Positions 9,328 through 18,100 of a DNA stretch of 64,000 bases are shown in pieces (position 1 is the stretch's first letter; each line of letters begins with the position of its first letter). A program made the translations under genes and the position numbers. Under the pieces are notes generated by a model that was given only the letters and a program-made list of their open reading frames with translations, did no database searches and had not been told where the DNA came from. The stretch covers positions 34,068 through 98,067 of the forward strand of contig JBBSJP010000013.1 in NCBI GenBank assembly GCA_038257155.1, written 5' to 3'. This stretch comes from JANJTY01 sp038257155 (GTDB taxonomy: Bacteria > Pseudomonadota > Gammaproteobacteria > Xanthomonadales > Xanthomonadaceae).

Positions 9328-9463
9328 CGACAGATGCAACGTCTGTCGCGGATCTTCACTCACTCCCCCTGAGTGGATCCCGTCGGAGCCATACGGTCCC
9401 TCCCCAGACCAGGCTCCGGACCCCCCGACCTCACGGGCGCCCCCTCGCCCGTGAGGTTTTTTT
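9328..9463 (+). ncRNA. sX13-like small RNA with C-rich hairpin loops
   Basis: This intergenic stretch after polA folds on inspection into a row of hairpins. A short one lies at 9328-9348 (CGACAGA with TCTGTCG). A second at 9350-9380 pairs GGATC with GATCC and CACTCA with TGAGTG around the loop CTCCCCC. A third at 9384-9418 pairs CGGAGCC with GGCTCCG and GGTC with GACC around CCTCCCCA. The last, at 9429-9456, has a 10-bp stem, loop GCCCCCTC and seven T residues, and is a Rho-independent terminator. Another C6 run lies at 9421-9426. The Xanthomonas sRNA sX13 (about 115 nt, next to polA) is known for C-rich loops that pair with G-rich mRNA sites, so position and architecture agree. The 5' end is uncertain: it could be near 9349, which would give 115 nt. 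No clear promoter was found. Confidence 0.78.
9429..9463 (+). terminator. Rho-independent terminator of the sX13-like RNA
   Basis: A perfect 10-bp stem (9429-9438 with 9447-9456) and an 8-nt loop are followed by seven T residues at 9457-9463. It ends the small RNA and may also stop polA read-through. Confidence 0.9.
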
Positions 9464-9508
9464 ATGCGCGAACGGAATCCGGCCCCTGTGTGGCTGAACA
9501 GTTCGCGC

Positions 9509-10480
9509 TTAGGTCGCCGGGCCGACAGTTTCCTGGATAGACGCGTCCTGCGGCACCGTCAGCTCGCGCAGCCAGTCGCGTGGTTTCAGGTAATCAGCAA
9601 GACGGGCTTCGGGCGAGCCGGTCTCGGCGGTGTAACCGTACTCGAAGCGCACCCGCGGCGGCAGACTCATCAGGATCGACTCGGTGCGGCCGCCAGACTG
9701 CAGGCCAAACAGGGTGCCGCGATCGAAAACCAGGTTGAACTCGACGTAGCGACCACGGCGGTAGAGCTGGAATTCGCGTTCGCGTTCGCCGAAAGGCAGG
9801 GCCTTGCGGCGCCCGACGATCGGCAGGTAGGCGTCAAGGAAGCCTTCGCCAACGGCGCGCTGGTAGGCAAAGGCTGGCTCGAATCCGCCGACCCGGTGGT
9901 CGTCGAAGAACAGCCCGCCAACGCCACGCGTTTCGCCGCGGTGCTTGAGGAAGAAGTAGTCGTCACACCAGCGCTTGTGCGCGTCGTACAGCGCGTCGCC
10001 GCCATGTGCACTGGCGATGCGCTGTGCCACCTGATGCCAGTGCAGCACGTCTTCGTCGAACGGGTAAAAAGGCGTCAAGTCGAAGCCACCGCCGAACCAC
10101 CAGACCGGCTCGCGGCCTTGCGGACGTGCCTCGAAGCTGCGCACATTCATGTGTGTCGTGGGCAGGTAGGGATTGTGCGGATGGAACACCAGGGAAACAC
10201 CGACCGCCCGCCACGGCGCGCCGACCAGCTCCGGGCGATGCGTCGTGGCTGCAGGCGGCAAACTCGTGCCGCGCACGTCGGAAAAGCCGATGCCGGCCTG
10301 TTCAAATACTGCGCCCCGTTTCATCACGCGTGAGCGGCCCCCACCGCCTTCGGCGCGCTGCCACGTGTCCTCGCTGAAACGCGCCCCGCCGTCGGCGACT
10401 TCGATTGCGGCGCAGATGCGGTCCTGCAGGCTGCGCAGGAAGTCAGCGACGCGTTCGATGTCGGGCAGCGGTTCGGACAT
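9509..10480 (-). CDS. hemF: oxygen-dependent coproporphyrinogen III oxidase
   Basis: HemF of 323 residues, the aerobic enzyme that converts coproporphyrinogen III to protoporphyrinogen IX in haem synthesis. Family motifs seen are GGGGRSRVMKRGAVFEQAG, THMNVRSFEAR, WWFGGGFDLTPFYPFDEDV, HRGETRGVGGLFFDD and the C-terminal FEYGYTAETGSPEARLADYL. Length is close to the usual 300 residues. The frame is open further upstream, but the ATG at 10480 (MSEPLPDIERVADFL) gives the family-like N-terminus; no strong Shine-Dalgarno is present. The gene is convergent with the sRNA and divergent from gspF. Confidence 0.96.
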   Translation of the reverse strand: MSEPLPDIERVADFLRSLQDRICAAIEVADGGARFSEDTWQRAEGGGGRSRVMKRGAVFEQAGIGFSDVRGTSLPPAATTHRPELVGAPWRAVGVSLVFHPHNPYLPTTHMNVRSFEARPQGREPVWWFGGGFDLTPFYPFDEDVLHWHQVAQRIASAHGGDALYDAHKRWCDDYFFLKHRGETRGVGGLFFDDHRVGGFEPAFAYQRAVGEGFLDAYLPIVGRRKALPFGEREREFQLYRRGRYVEFNLVFDRGTLFGLQSGGRTESILMSLPPRVRFEYGYTAETGSPEARLADYLKPRDWLRELTVPQDASIQETVGPAT

Positions 10481-10636
10481 ATCGGTTATCGCCGTGCGGG
10501 AAGCGTAGCGCGACGCCGGCGGACCAGACAGCAGCGTCACGAAGCGCAGGATGATAGCCCGACACCCGGGTGATACCGAATCGGGCGCCGGCTCACGATG
10601 GCCACGACGGTGCGGATCGCCCGCTACACTTGCCGC

Positions 10637-11842
10637 ATGCCCGCCTATGAATTTCTTGCACTGCACGACAGTGGCCGCCGCGAACGCGGCGTGCTGCAGG
10701 CCGACTCAGCCCGTGCTGCGCGCGCCCTGCTGCGCGAGCGCGGCCTGTCGCCGCTTGATGTGGACGAAGTCGATGCGGAGCGCGTTGGGGCCAGCGGACG
10801 CAGCCCAGGACGTCTGTCCGGCGCGCAGCTCAGCCTGCTGACCCGTCAGCTGGCCACCCTGGTGCGGGCCGGCCTGCCCTTGGACGAAGCCTTGTCGGCG
10901 CTGGCCGAGGCCAGCGAGGGGCGCGCCCAGTCTACGGTCCTGGCGCTGCGTGCCCGAGTGATGGAGGGTGCGGCCCTGGCTGAAGCCATGGCGGGATTTC
11001 CGCGCGCTTTTCCGCCCGCGTTTCGCGCCTCGGTGGCGGCAGGTGAGCACAGCGGCCGACTCGACACGGTCTTGCTGCGCCTGGCCGACTGGGCGGAAAG
11101 CCGCGACGCCCTGCGTCGCCAGCTGATCGGTGCGCTGGCCTATCCGGTGCTGCTGTTGGTCGTGGCGCTGGCGGTGGTGGCCGGTCTGATGGCGCATGTG
11201 GTGCCACAAGTGGTGGGTGTGTTCGTGCAGAGTGGTCAAGCGCTGCCCCTGCCAACCCGAATCCTGCTCGAGGTCAGCGATGTGCTGCGCGCCGGCGGAT
11301 TGCTGTGGCTACTGGCGCTGGTCGCGCTGATTGGATTGCCGCTCGTGGCTTGGCGGCAAGCCCGGATGCGCGCGCGCCTGCAGGGCCTGCTGCTGAGGCT
11401 GCCCCTGCTTGGGCGACTGCTGCGCGCCGCCGACACCGCGCGCTTCGCCCGCACCCTGGCCCTGTTGGGCGGCGCCGCGGTCCCCCTGCTGGAAGCCTTG
11501 CGCGTGGCGACCGGCGTGCTGCAGCAGGCGCCGCTGCGCGAGGCCATGGAGCAAGCCGCGCGCGGCGTGCGCGAAGGCCAGGGTTTTGCCCGCGCGCTGC
11601 AGGCCTCCGGTCAGTTCCCGCCGGTGCCGCTGCGCCTGATCGCCAGTGGCGAGAAGGCGGGACGCCTTCCGGAGATGCTCGACGAGGCCGCTGCGCAGTG
11701 CGAGCGTGAACTGCAGATGGCCTTGGGACTGCTTGGCGCAGCGCTTGGTCCGGTGGTGATTCTTGGCCTGGGCATGCTGGTGTTGTTCATCGTGCTGGCG
11801 GTGTTGCTGCCGATTTTTGAATTGAACACCTTGATTCGATGA
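10637..11842 (+). CDS. gspF: type II secretion inner-membrane protein GspF
   Basis: A 401-residue protein of the GspF/PilC family, the polytopic inner-membrane platform of type II secretion systems. The N-terminus MPAYEFLALHDSGRRERGVL is typical of GspF rather than PilC. The two repeated cytoplasmic T2SSF domains are visible (QLATLVRAGLPLDEAL in the first, RFARTLALLGGAAVPLLEAL in the second), each followed by hydrophobic helices such as YPVLLLVVALAVVAGLMAHV and the C-terminal LGPVVILGLGMLVLFIVLAV. No other gsp/xps gene is in the window, so this F gene stands alone between hemF and ftsE. It could serve a system encoded elsewhere. Confidence 0.9.
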   Translation: MPAYEFLALHDSGRRERGVLQADSARAARALLRERGLSPLDVDEVDAERVGASGRSPGRLSGAQLSLLTRQLATLVRAGLPLDEALSALAEASEGRAQSTVLALRARVMEGAALAEAMAGFPRAFPPAFRASVAAGEHSGRLDTVLLRLADWAESRDALRRQLIGALAYPVLLLVVALAVVAGLMAHVVPQVVGVFVQSGQALPLPTRILLEVSDVLRAGGLLWLLALVALIGLPLVAWRQARMRARLQGLLLRLPLLGRLLRAADTARFARTLALLGGAAVPLLEALRVATGVLQQAPLREAMEQAARGVREGQGFARALQASGQFPPVPLRLIASGEKAGRLPEMLDEAAAQCERELQMALGLLGAALGPVVILGLGMLVLFIVLAVLLPIFELNTLIR

Positions 11843-11910
11843 GTCGACTGCGGGTTTGCAGTTTCCGCATTTCGGTTTAACGTCGCCTGCCCACACTTGG
11901 CCTTTCCCGC

Positions 11911-12597
11911 GTGCCGCCTGTGCTCCGTTTCGATCAAGTCAGCAAGCGCTACGCTGGTGGCCAGTTGGCCCTGGCCGATGTCGACTTTTCCGTCGATGCT
12001 GGCGAACTGGTGTTCCTCACCGGACATTCGGGCGCCGGCAAGAGCACGGTGCTGAAGCTGATCAGCCTGATCGAGCGGCCCTCGCGTGGCGCGGTCCTGA
12101 TGGACGGAACCAACCTCGCGCAGGTGTCGCGCCGCCGCGTGCCCCAGCTGCGGCGCCGCATCGGCATGGTGTTTCAGGATCATCGCCTGCTGCCGGAGCG
12201 CAGCGTGTTCGACAATGTCGCCCTGCCGCTGCTGATTGCCGGACAGCCGCCGCGCGAAGTCGGCAAACGCGTGCGTTCGGCGCTCGACAAGGTGGGCCTG
12301 GGTGAACGCGAGCGCGCCTTTCCTTTCGCCCTCTCGACCGGCGAGCAGCAGCGCGTCGGCATTGCCCGCGCCATCGTGTCGCAGCCGCCGCTGCTGATTG
12401 CCGACGAGCCGACCGGCAACCTCGATCCAACCCTGTCGGCCGAGATCATGGACCTGTTCTGCGCGCTGCCCGCACAAGGCACCACGGTGCTGATCGCCAG
12501 CCACGATCTGCACCTCATCAAGCGCCTCAACCGCCGTGTCCTGGTGCTCGAGCGCGGCCAGCTGATCGACGACTACCGACCCGGAGCAAAGGTCTGA
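11911..12597 (+). CDS. ftsE: cell division ATP-binding protein FtsE
   Basis: ABC-type ATPase of the FtsEX complex, which links the divisome to peptidoglycan hydrolysis at the septum. Walker A is GHSGAGKST, the signature is LSTGEQQRVGIARA, Walker B is LLIADEPTGNLDP and the switch His is in LIASHDL. Two in-frame GTG starts exist. 11920 gives MLRFDQVSKRY, which lines up with E. coli MIRFEHVSKAY; 11911 adds three residues. No AUG or clear Shine-Dalgarno supports either. The stop overlaps the ftsX start by one base (TGATG at 12595-12599), so the pair is translationally coupled. Confidence 0.95.
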   Translation: MPPVLRFDQVSKRYAGGQLALADVDFSVDAGELVFLTGHSGAGKSTVLKLISLIERPSRGAVLMDGTNLAQVSRRRVPQLRRRIGMVFQDHRLLPERSVFDNVALPLLIAGQPPREVGKRVRSALDKVGLGERERAFPFALSTGEQQRVGIARAIVSQPPLLIADEPTGNLDPTLSAEIMDLFCALPAQGTTVLIASHDLHLIKRLNRRVLVLERGQLIDDYRPGAKV

Positions 12598-13583
12598 TGG
12601 CCGCCCGGCGCAATCGCGCGCGGCGCAAGGAGCAGCCGGCCGTGGTGCGGAGCAGCGCGCCGGGCCTGCTGCAGCGGATATCGGTCTGGCGCGACTTGCA
12701 CGCCTTCAGCCTGGTTTCCAGCCTGGGTCGGCTGGCGGCGCGGCCATTCGCGACCGGCCTGACCGTGGCAGTGATGGGCATCGCGCTGGCTCTGCCGCTA
12801 TGCCTCGGTCTGCTGCTTGGCGAAGTCGAGCGGCTCGCCGGGCAGTGGCAGGAATCGCGTGATATCAGCTTGTACATGCCGGTCCAGCTTGACGAGACCG
12901 CGGTCGAATCCTTCGCGACCCAGCTGCAGGCGGATCCGCAAATTGCTTCGGTCATCCGCAGGAGTCCCGCCGAAGGTCTGGACGAACTGGCCGCGGATCG
13001 CGACCTGGCCAACATGCTGGCTGCCCTGCAGCACAACCCTTTGCCCTGGGTACTGGTTGTCACGCCGCAGGCCGAGGTCAATCCCGAAACGCTGGTGACG
13101 CGCCTGGGGGCGCTGCCGCAGGTCGAACTGGCGCAATACGATGCCGTGTGGCGCGCCCGTCTCACCGCCATGTTGGCATTGGGGCGGCGTGCCGCCCTGC
13201 TTGCTGCCATACTCTTGGGCCTGGGGGCTTTGCTGGTGGTGGGCAATACCGTGCGGCTGGATATCCAGGCGCGGGCCGAAGAGATCGCGACCGTGCAACT
13301 GCTGGGCGGCAGCGATGGCTTCGTGCGACGGCCGTTTCTGTATCTGGGGGCCTGGTATGGCTTGCTTGCTGGTATGTTGGCCTTAGTATTGGCGGGGGGA
13401 GGTGCCATGGTGCTGCAGGGTTCGGTCAATGCGCTGGCTTCAAGCTACGGCAGTGATTTCGCGCTGCGCGGCTTGGCCCTGGACGATGCGGCAGGCCTGG
13501 TCGGCATGGCTTTGGCCTTGGGCTGGCTGGGGGCGTTTCTCGCCGTGGGTCATCATTTGCGCCGCCACCGGCAGGCAAACTGA
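12597..13583 (+). CDS. ftsX: cell division protein FtsX
   Basis: Membrane partner of FtsE, 328 residues, with the FtsX layout. A basic cytoplasmic tail comes first (MAARRNRARRKEQPA). The first membrane helix is at about 50-72 and a periplasmic loop of about 120 residues follows (ISLYMPVQLDETAVE onward). Three more helices lie at about 197-217, 245-270 and 297-320. The sequence PVQLDETAVESFATQLQADP is the usual FtsX periplasmic start, and VVGNTVRLDIQARAEEIATV is the conserved segment after helix 2. FtsX transmits FtsE ATPase changes to activators of cell-wall amidases in the periplasm. Confidence 0.94.
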   Translation: MAARRNRARRKEQPAVVRSSAPGLLQRISVWRDLHAFSLVSSLGRLAARPFATGLTVAVMGIALALPLCLGLLLGEVERLAGQWQESRDISLYMPVQLDETAVESFATQLQADPQIASVIRRSPAEGLDELAADRDLANMLAALQHNPLPWVLVVTPQAEVNPETLVTRLGALPQVELAQYDAVWRARLTAMLALGRRAALLAAILLGLGALLVVGNTVRLDIQARAEEIATVQLLGGSDGFVRRPFLYLGAWYGLLAGMLALVLAGGGAMVLQGSVNALASSYGSDFALRGLALDDAAGLVGMALALGWLGAFLAVGHHLRRHRQAN

Positions 13584-13589
13584 GAACGC

Positions 13590-14447
13590 ATGAGCACTCC
13601 GATCGCCCGACACATCTCCTCCGAAAACCCTCGCGTGATGGTGGTGGACGGTTCAAAGGTGGTGCGCAAGCTGATCGAACAGCTGCTGCAGAAGGACGTG
13701 CCTGGCGTCACCGTGATTTCCTGCGAAACTGGAGCCGAAGCCAGGGCTGCGCTGCAGGATGGCGTGATCGACCTGGTCACCATGGCCCTGCGCCTGCCGG
13801 ACATGGACGGCATGGACCTGACCCACTTCATCCGAGAGCACGCCCCGCAGGCCTACATTCCGATCATCGTGGTGTCGGGCGACGTGCACGAGCGCCTGGT
13901 GGCGCGCAGCTTTACCGACGAGGTCACCGATTACTTCGACAAGTCGCTTGGCTTCAATGCGCTGTCGGCCTTCATCCGCGGTTATGTGCGCCCCGAAACG
14001 CTCGAGGGCGGCGAAGTACTGTATGTCGAGGACAGCAAGGTAGTCGCGCTGGCGACGCGCCGCATGCTGGAGAAGCACGATCTGAAGGTGATCCACGTGG
14101 TCAGCGTCGAGGATGCGCTGGCTCACCTCGAAACCGCCCGCGCCCAGGGCCGCATTCCCGGGCCGGACATCGTTCTGACCGACGTCTACCTGAAGGGTGG
14201 ACTGACCGGCAAGGACCTGCTGCATACGGTGCGTGGACCGGAGTATGGCTACGCCAAGGCGCAGCTGCCGATCCTGGTGATGACCGGCGATGACAATCCG
14301 GCCAATCAGAGTGAACTGCTGCGTGCCGGCGCCAACGACCTGGTGCAGAAGCCGATCGAGGAACGCCTGCTGGTTACCAAGCTGCTGTTCCAGCTGCGCG
14401 TCGGGCGGATGATGCGCGAGAAGGTGGCGGCGACTGAAGAACCGTAG
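13590..14447 (+). CDS. response regulator with two receiver domains, the first degenerate
   Basis: A 285-residue protein of two consecutive receiver domains and no visible output domain. The first (about 15-130) begins VMVVDGSKVVRKL, so the usual acidic pair is D-G. At the phospho-acceptor place it reads TMALRLPDMDG, with Ala where Asp is expected; it should not be phosphorylated. The second (about 140-270) is intact: VLYVEDSKVV acidic pair, LTDVYLKGG phospho-Asp, LVMTGDD Thr and LVQKPIEE Lys. It starts six bases after ftsX and ends five bases before ung, suggesting cotranscription. It may act as a phosphate-controlled adaptor or sink; the partner kinase is unknown. Confidence 0.85.
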   Translation: MSTPIARHISSENPRVMVVDGSKVVRKLIEQLLQKDVPGVTVISCETGAEARAALQDGVIDLVTMALRLPDMDGMDLTHFIREHAPQAYIPIIVVSGDVHERLVARSFTDEVTDYFDKSLGFNALSAFIRGYVRPETLEGGEVLYVEDSKVVALATRRMLEKHDLKVIHVVSVEDALAHLETARAQGRIPGPDIVLTDVYLKGGLTGKDLLHTVRGPEYGYAKAQLPILVMTGDDNPANQSELLRAGANDLVQKPIEERLLVTKLLFQLRVGRMMREKVAATEEP

Positions 14448-14451
14448 TGCG

Positions 14452-15177
14452 GTGAGTTCCGGTTCTCCCCGCATTGCGCTCGAATCGAGCTGGAAAGAGC
14501 GTCTCGCCGACTACCTGCAACGCGCCGACATGCAGGCTCTTTCAGCCTTCTTGCGGAGCGAGAAAGCGGCCGGCAAGCGCATCTACCCACCCGCCTCGTG
14601 CATCTTTGCAGCGCTCGACGCCACGCCGTTCCGATCGGTCAAGGTGGTGATTCTCGGCCAGGATCCCTACCACGGCCCCGGACAGGCGCATGGCCTGTGT
14701 TTTTCCGTACTGCCCGGCGTGCCGCCGCCGCCTTCCCTGCTCAACATCTTCGCCGAGCAGGAACGCGATCTCGGTCTGCCCAGGCCCGATCACGGTTGCC
14801 TGCTGCCTTGGGCGAAGCAGGGCGTATTGCTGCTCAATGCCGTACTGACGGTCGAGGCTGGCCGCGCCGGCAGTCATCAGGGCAAGGGCTGGGAAGGCTT
14901 TACCGATGCGATTATCGAGCGTCTCAGCCGCGAGCGCGAGGGCCTGGTGTTCATGCTCTGGGGAAGTTATGCGCAGCGCAAGGGCGCGGTGATAGACGGG
15001 CGCCGACATCGCGTGCTGAAGGCGCCACATCCTTCGCCGTTGTCGGCCTACCGCGGCTTCATTGGATGCGGCCACTTCTCTGCCGCCAACCGCTATCTGC
15101 CGGAACACGGCCAGGCGCCGGTTGATTGGCGTCTGCCACTGCGCACTGATGTGGAAGCGCTCACGCCGCTTGGGTAA
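14452..15177 (+). CDS. ung: uracil-DNA glycosylase
   Basis: Family 1 uracil-DNA glycosylase of 241 residues, which removes uracil from DNA in base excision repair. The water-activating motif GQDPYHGPGQAHG has its catalytic Asp at about residue 71. FSVLPGVPPPPSLLNIF, LLNAVLTVEAGRAGSHQGKGW and the His-containing loop HPSPLSAYRGFIGCGHFS are all present. The start is a GTG at 14452, giving MSSGSPRIALESSWKERL; the next gene begins 12 bases after its stop. Nothing is missing compared with the E. coli enzyme. Confidence 0.97.
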   Translation: MSSGSPRIALESSWKERLADYLQRADMQALSAFLRSEKAAGKRIYPPASCIFAALDATPFRSVKVVILGQDPYHGPGQAHGLCFSVLPGVPPPPSLLNIFAEQERDLGLPRPDHGCLLPWAKQGVLLLNAVLTVEAGRAGSHQGKGWEGFTDAIIERLSREREGLVFMLWGSYAQRKGAVIDGRRHRVLKAPHPSPLSAYRGFIGCGHFSAANRYLPEHGQAPVDWRLPLRTDVEALTPLG

Positions 15178-15189
15178 TCGTCGGGTCGC

Positions 15190-18100
15190 ATGCGAAACTG
15201 GCCGACGGTTTTGCCGGAATTTTCCCGCTTGTCGAGCTTCGATATCAGCCCGCTGCTGCGCCAGCTGCGTTGGCAGGATGCCTTTCCTCGTGCCGTGCTG
15301 ATGCGTGGCCTGCAGTACGCCGAGCAAGGGCGCGTGGTGGCGGCGGATTTCATCGATGACGAGGGCCTGCATCTGCGTGGCGTGGTGCAGGGCAGCGAGG
15401 AGGAGCCCTACGAGTGCGATATCCGGCTGCGTCCGGAGGGCACTGCGTATCGAATCCAGTCGCGCTGCACTTGTCCCATGGCCAGCGACTGCAAGCATGT
15501 TCTGGCCGTGCTTTATGTCGTCAGCCGGGAGGCCGGCGGCGCCGCGCCGGAGCTGGCTGCGGCATCCGATTCCGGGCTCGACGAATGGCAACGATGGTTG
15601 CGCCTTTGGCAGCGTCGCGAGCCACTTCCTGCCGGCTCCGAGCTGACGGCGGACCAGAGTCACATGCTGGTGCTGCGCGGTGTCGGGCAAGGACAGTCAC
15701 CGCAGTTGGTTGCGGCGATGATGGTAATGCAACAGGGCAAGCGCGGCGGCCTGGTCAAGCCGCAGAACCTGCGCACAACCCTGTCCGATCCGCTGCCGGC
15801 TCCACATGGCGGCTGGCCGGAGCAGGACCTGCTGGAGCTGGGCCTGCTGATGGATCGCCAGAGCGAGCGCGTCGGAGCGCTTTTCTACAGCGCGATTCGC
15901 GGTCGCGCCTCGGAGCGCGCCTTGCTCGGCCTGCTGCAGCGTCATCCGGCCTGCTTCGAACGCGCCACGCAGCCGCTGCGCTACGCAGCGGCGCAACCAC
16001 TGGTGCTCGACTGGGCGCTGCAGCAGGACGGCGCGCAACGGCTGGTGGCACGGGTTGGGGGGATGCCGGACGCGCTGCTGCTGCGCGGCGAGTCGCTCTG
16101 GTACGTCGACGTCGCGCAAGGAGTGATAGGACTGGTGGAGGCGGATTCACGCAATCTGGCCATGCTGGCGCGCGCTCCGACCCTGCCGCCAGAGCGCAGT
16201 GCCGCGTTGCGCAAGCACATCGAAGCAAACGCCGCGACGGGGCTGCCGCTGCCGCGCGTGCAGGCGCCACCGCGGCGGTTGCAGGCCGCACCGCGAGCCG
16301 CACTGAGCATGCGCTGTGAGCTGCGTCCGCCGCCGCAGCGCGGCAAGCTCAAGCCAAGGGCCGAGCCCTATCGCATGGGCATCGCCAGCTTCGGTTTCGA
16401 CTATGCCGGATTGCGCATCGATCCGGCCGGTCCCGAACGTCAGCGCAGCCTGCTGGACGGCGAACTGGTCGAGGTGCAGCGCGACCGCAAGGCTGAATCT
16501 GCACTGGCCGCAGATCTGCGCCGCCGGCAGCTGTTGCCGGTGAGTGCCATTGCGTGGAGCATTTCATTCCGTTTTCTCGACCTCTCCCCGCGCGACCTGT
16601 TGCTGCTGCCCAAGGGCGAGATCTGGCCGCTGCGCGCCGAGGACTGGGCGTCGACCCTGCGCGCGCTGGCAGCTGCCGGCGTGCTGCTTGATTACACGGA
16701 TGACTTCCCCCGCCCGCTGCGCGAGATTGCCGTGGATGACTTGCAGGCGGAACTGACCGAATCGGGCAGCGCCTGGTTCGATCTGGCCTTGGGCATCGAT
16801 GTCGAGGGTCAGCGCATCGACCTGTTGCCGGTCCTGCGCCAGGTACTGGCCGATCCGTCCTTTCCCCTGCAGCGTTCCAAGGGCGAGCGCAAGGATGCCA
16901 CCTGGCGGGTTGCGTTGGACGATGAGCGCGCGCTGCGCTTGCCGATCGTGCGTCTGCGAGCCCTGCTGGCGCCGTTGATTGATTATCTGGGCGAAGCCCG
17001 CGAGGGCCCACTGCGTCTGCACCGTACCCAGAGCGCGGCGCTCGATGCGATGGGGGCAGCTGACCTGCGTTGGCGTGGTGACGAGCCACTGCGTCAGCGC
17101 ATGCTGGATCTGTCGGCCATGCCCAAGCGCGCCAAGGCGCCGCGCGGCTGCCAGGCGACCCTGCGCCCCTACCAGGAGGAAGGTCTTGCCTGGCTGAACT
17201 TCCTCGCTGCAGCGGGTCTCGGCGGCGTGCTCGCGGACGACATGGGCCTGGGCAAGACGGTCCAGGTCTTGGCGCACCTGCTCGATGAGAAGCGCCGACT
17301 CGGCAAGGACTTCCGCTGCCTGGTAGTGGCGCCTACCAGCCTGATGGGCAATTGGCGGGACGAGGCCGAGCGTTTTGCTCCCGGCCTCAAGGTGCTGGTG
17401 CTGCAGGGCATCAACCGGGCAGAGCACTTCGATGCGATTCCCAAGCACGACCTGATCCTGACCACCTATCCGCTGTTGTCGCGCGATCGTGAGCGCCTGC
17501 TGGAACACAGTTTCTCGCTGCTGGTCATGGACGAGGCGCAGGCGGTGAAAAACGCGCGCAGTCAGGCCGCCATGGTGGTGCGAGAGATCAAGACCGAGCG
17601 GCGTCTGGCCATGACCGGCACGCCACTGGAGAATCATCTGGGCGAGCTGTGGGCCCAGTTCGACGCAATCGAGCCCGGCCTGCTGGGCAGCGAGCGCGAG
17701 TTCACCCGCCTGTATCGCACGCCGATCGAGAAGCACGGCGACATCGAACGCCAGGCTCGCCTCAATCGACGCATCGGCCCGCTGCTGTTGCGCCGGCGCA
17801 AGGATCAGGTGCTTGATGAGCTGCCCCCGAAAACCGAGATCGTCCGCCATCTGGAGCTTGAGGGCGGGCAGCGTGCCCTTTACGAAAGCCTGCGTCTGGC
17901 CCAGCACCAGCGGGTGCGCGAGGCGATAGCCGAGCGCGGCCTGGCCCAGTCCGGCATCGTGGTACTCGACGCCCTGCTCAAGCTGCGTCAGGTCTGCTGC
18001 GATCCGCGCCTGGTGAAGCTCAAGCACGAAGTGAAAGTCGACGAATCGGCCAAACTCGATGCCCTTCTGGAGCTGCTCGAAGGCCTGCTCGACGAGGGCC

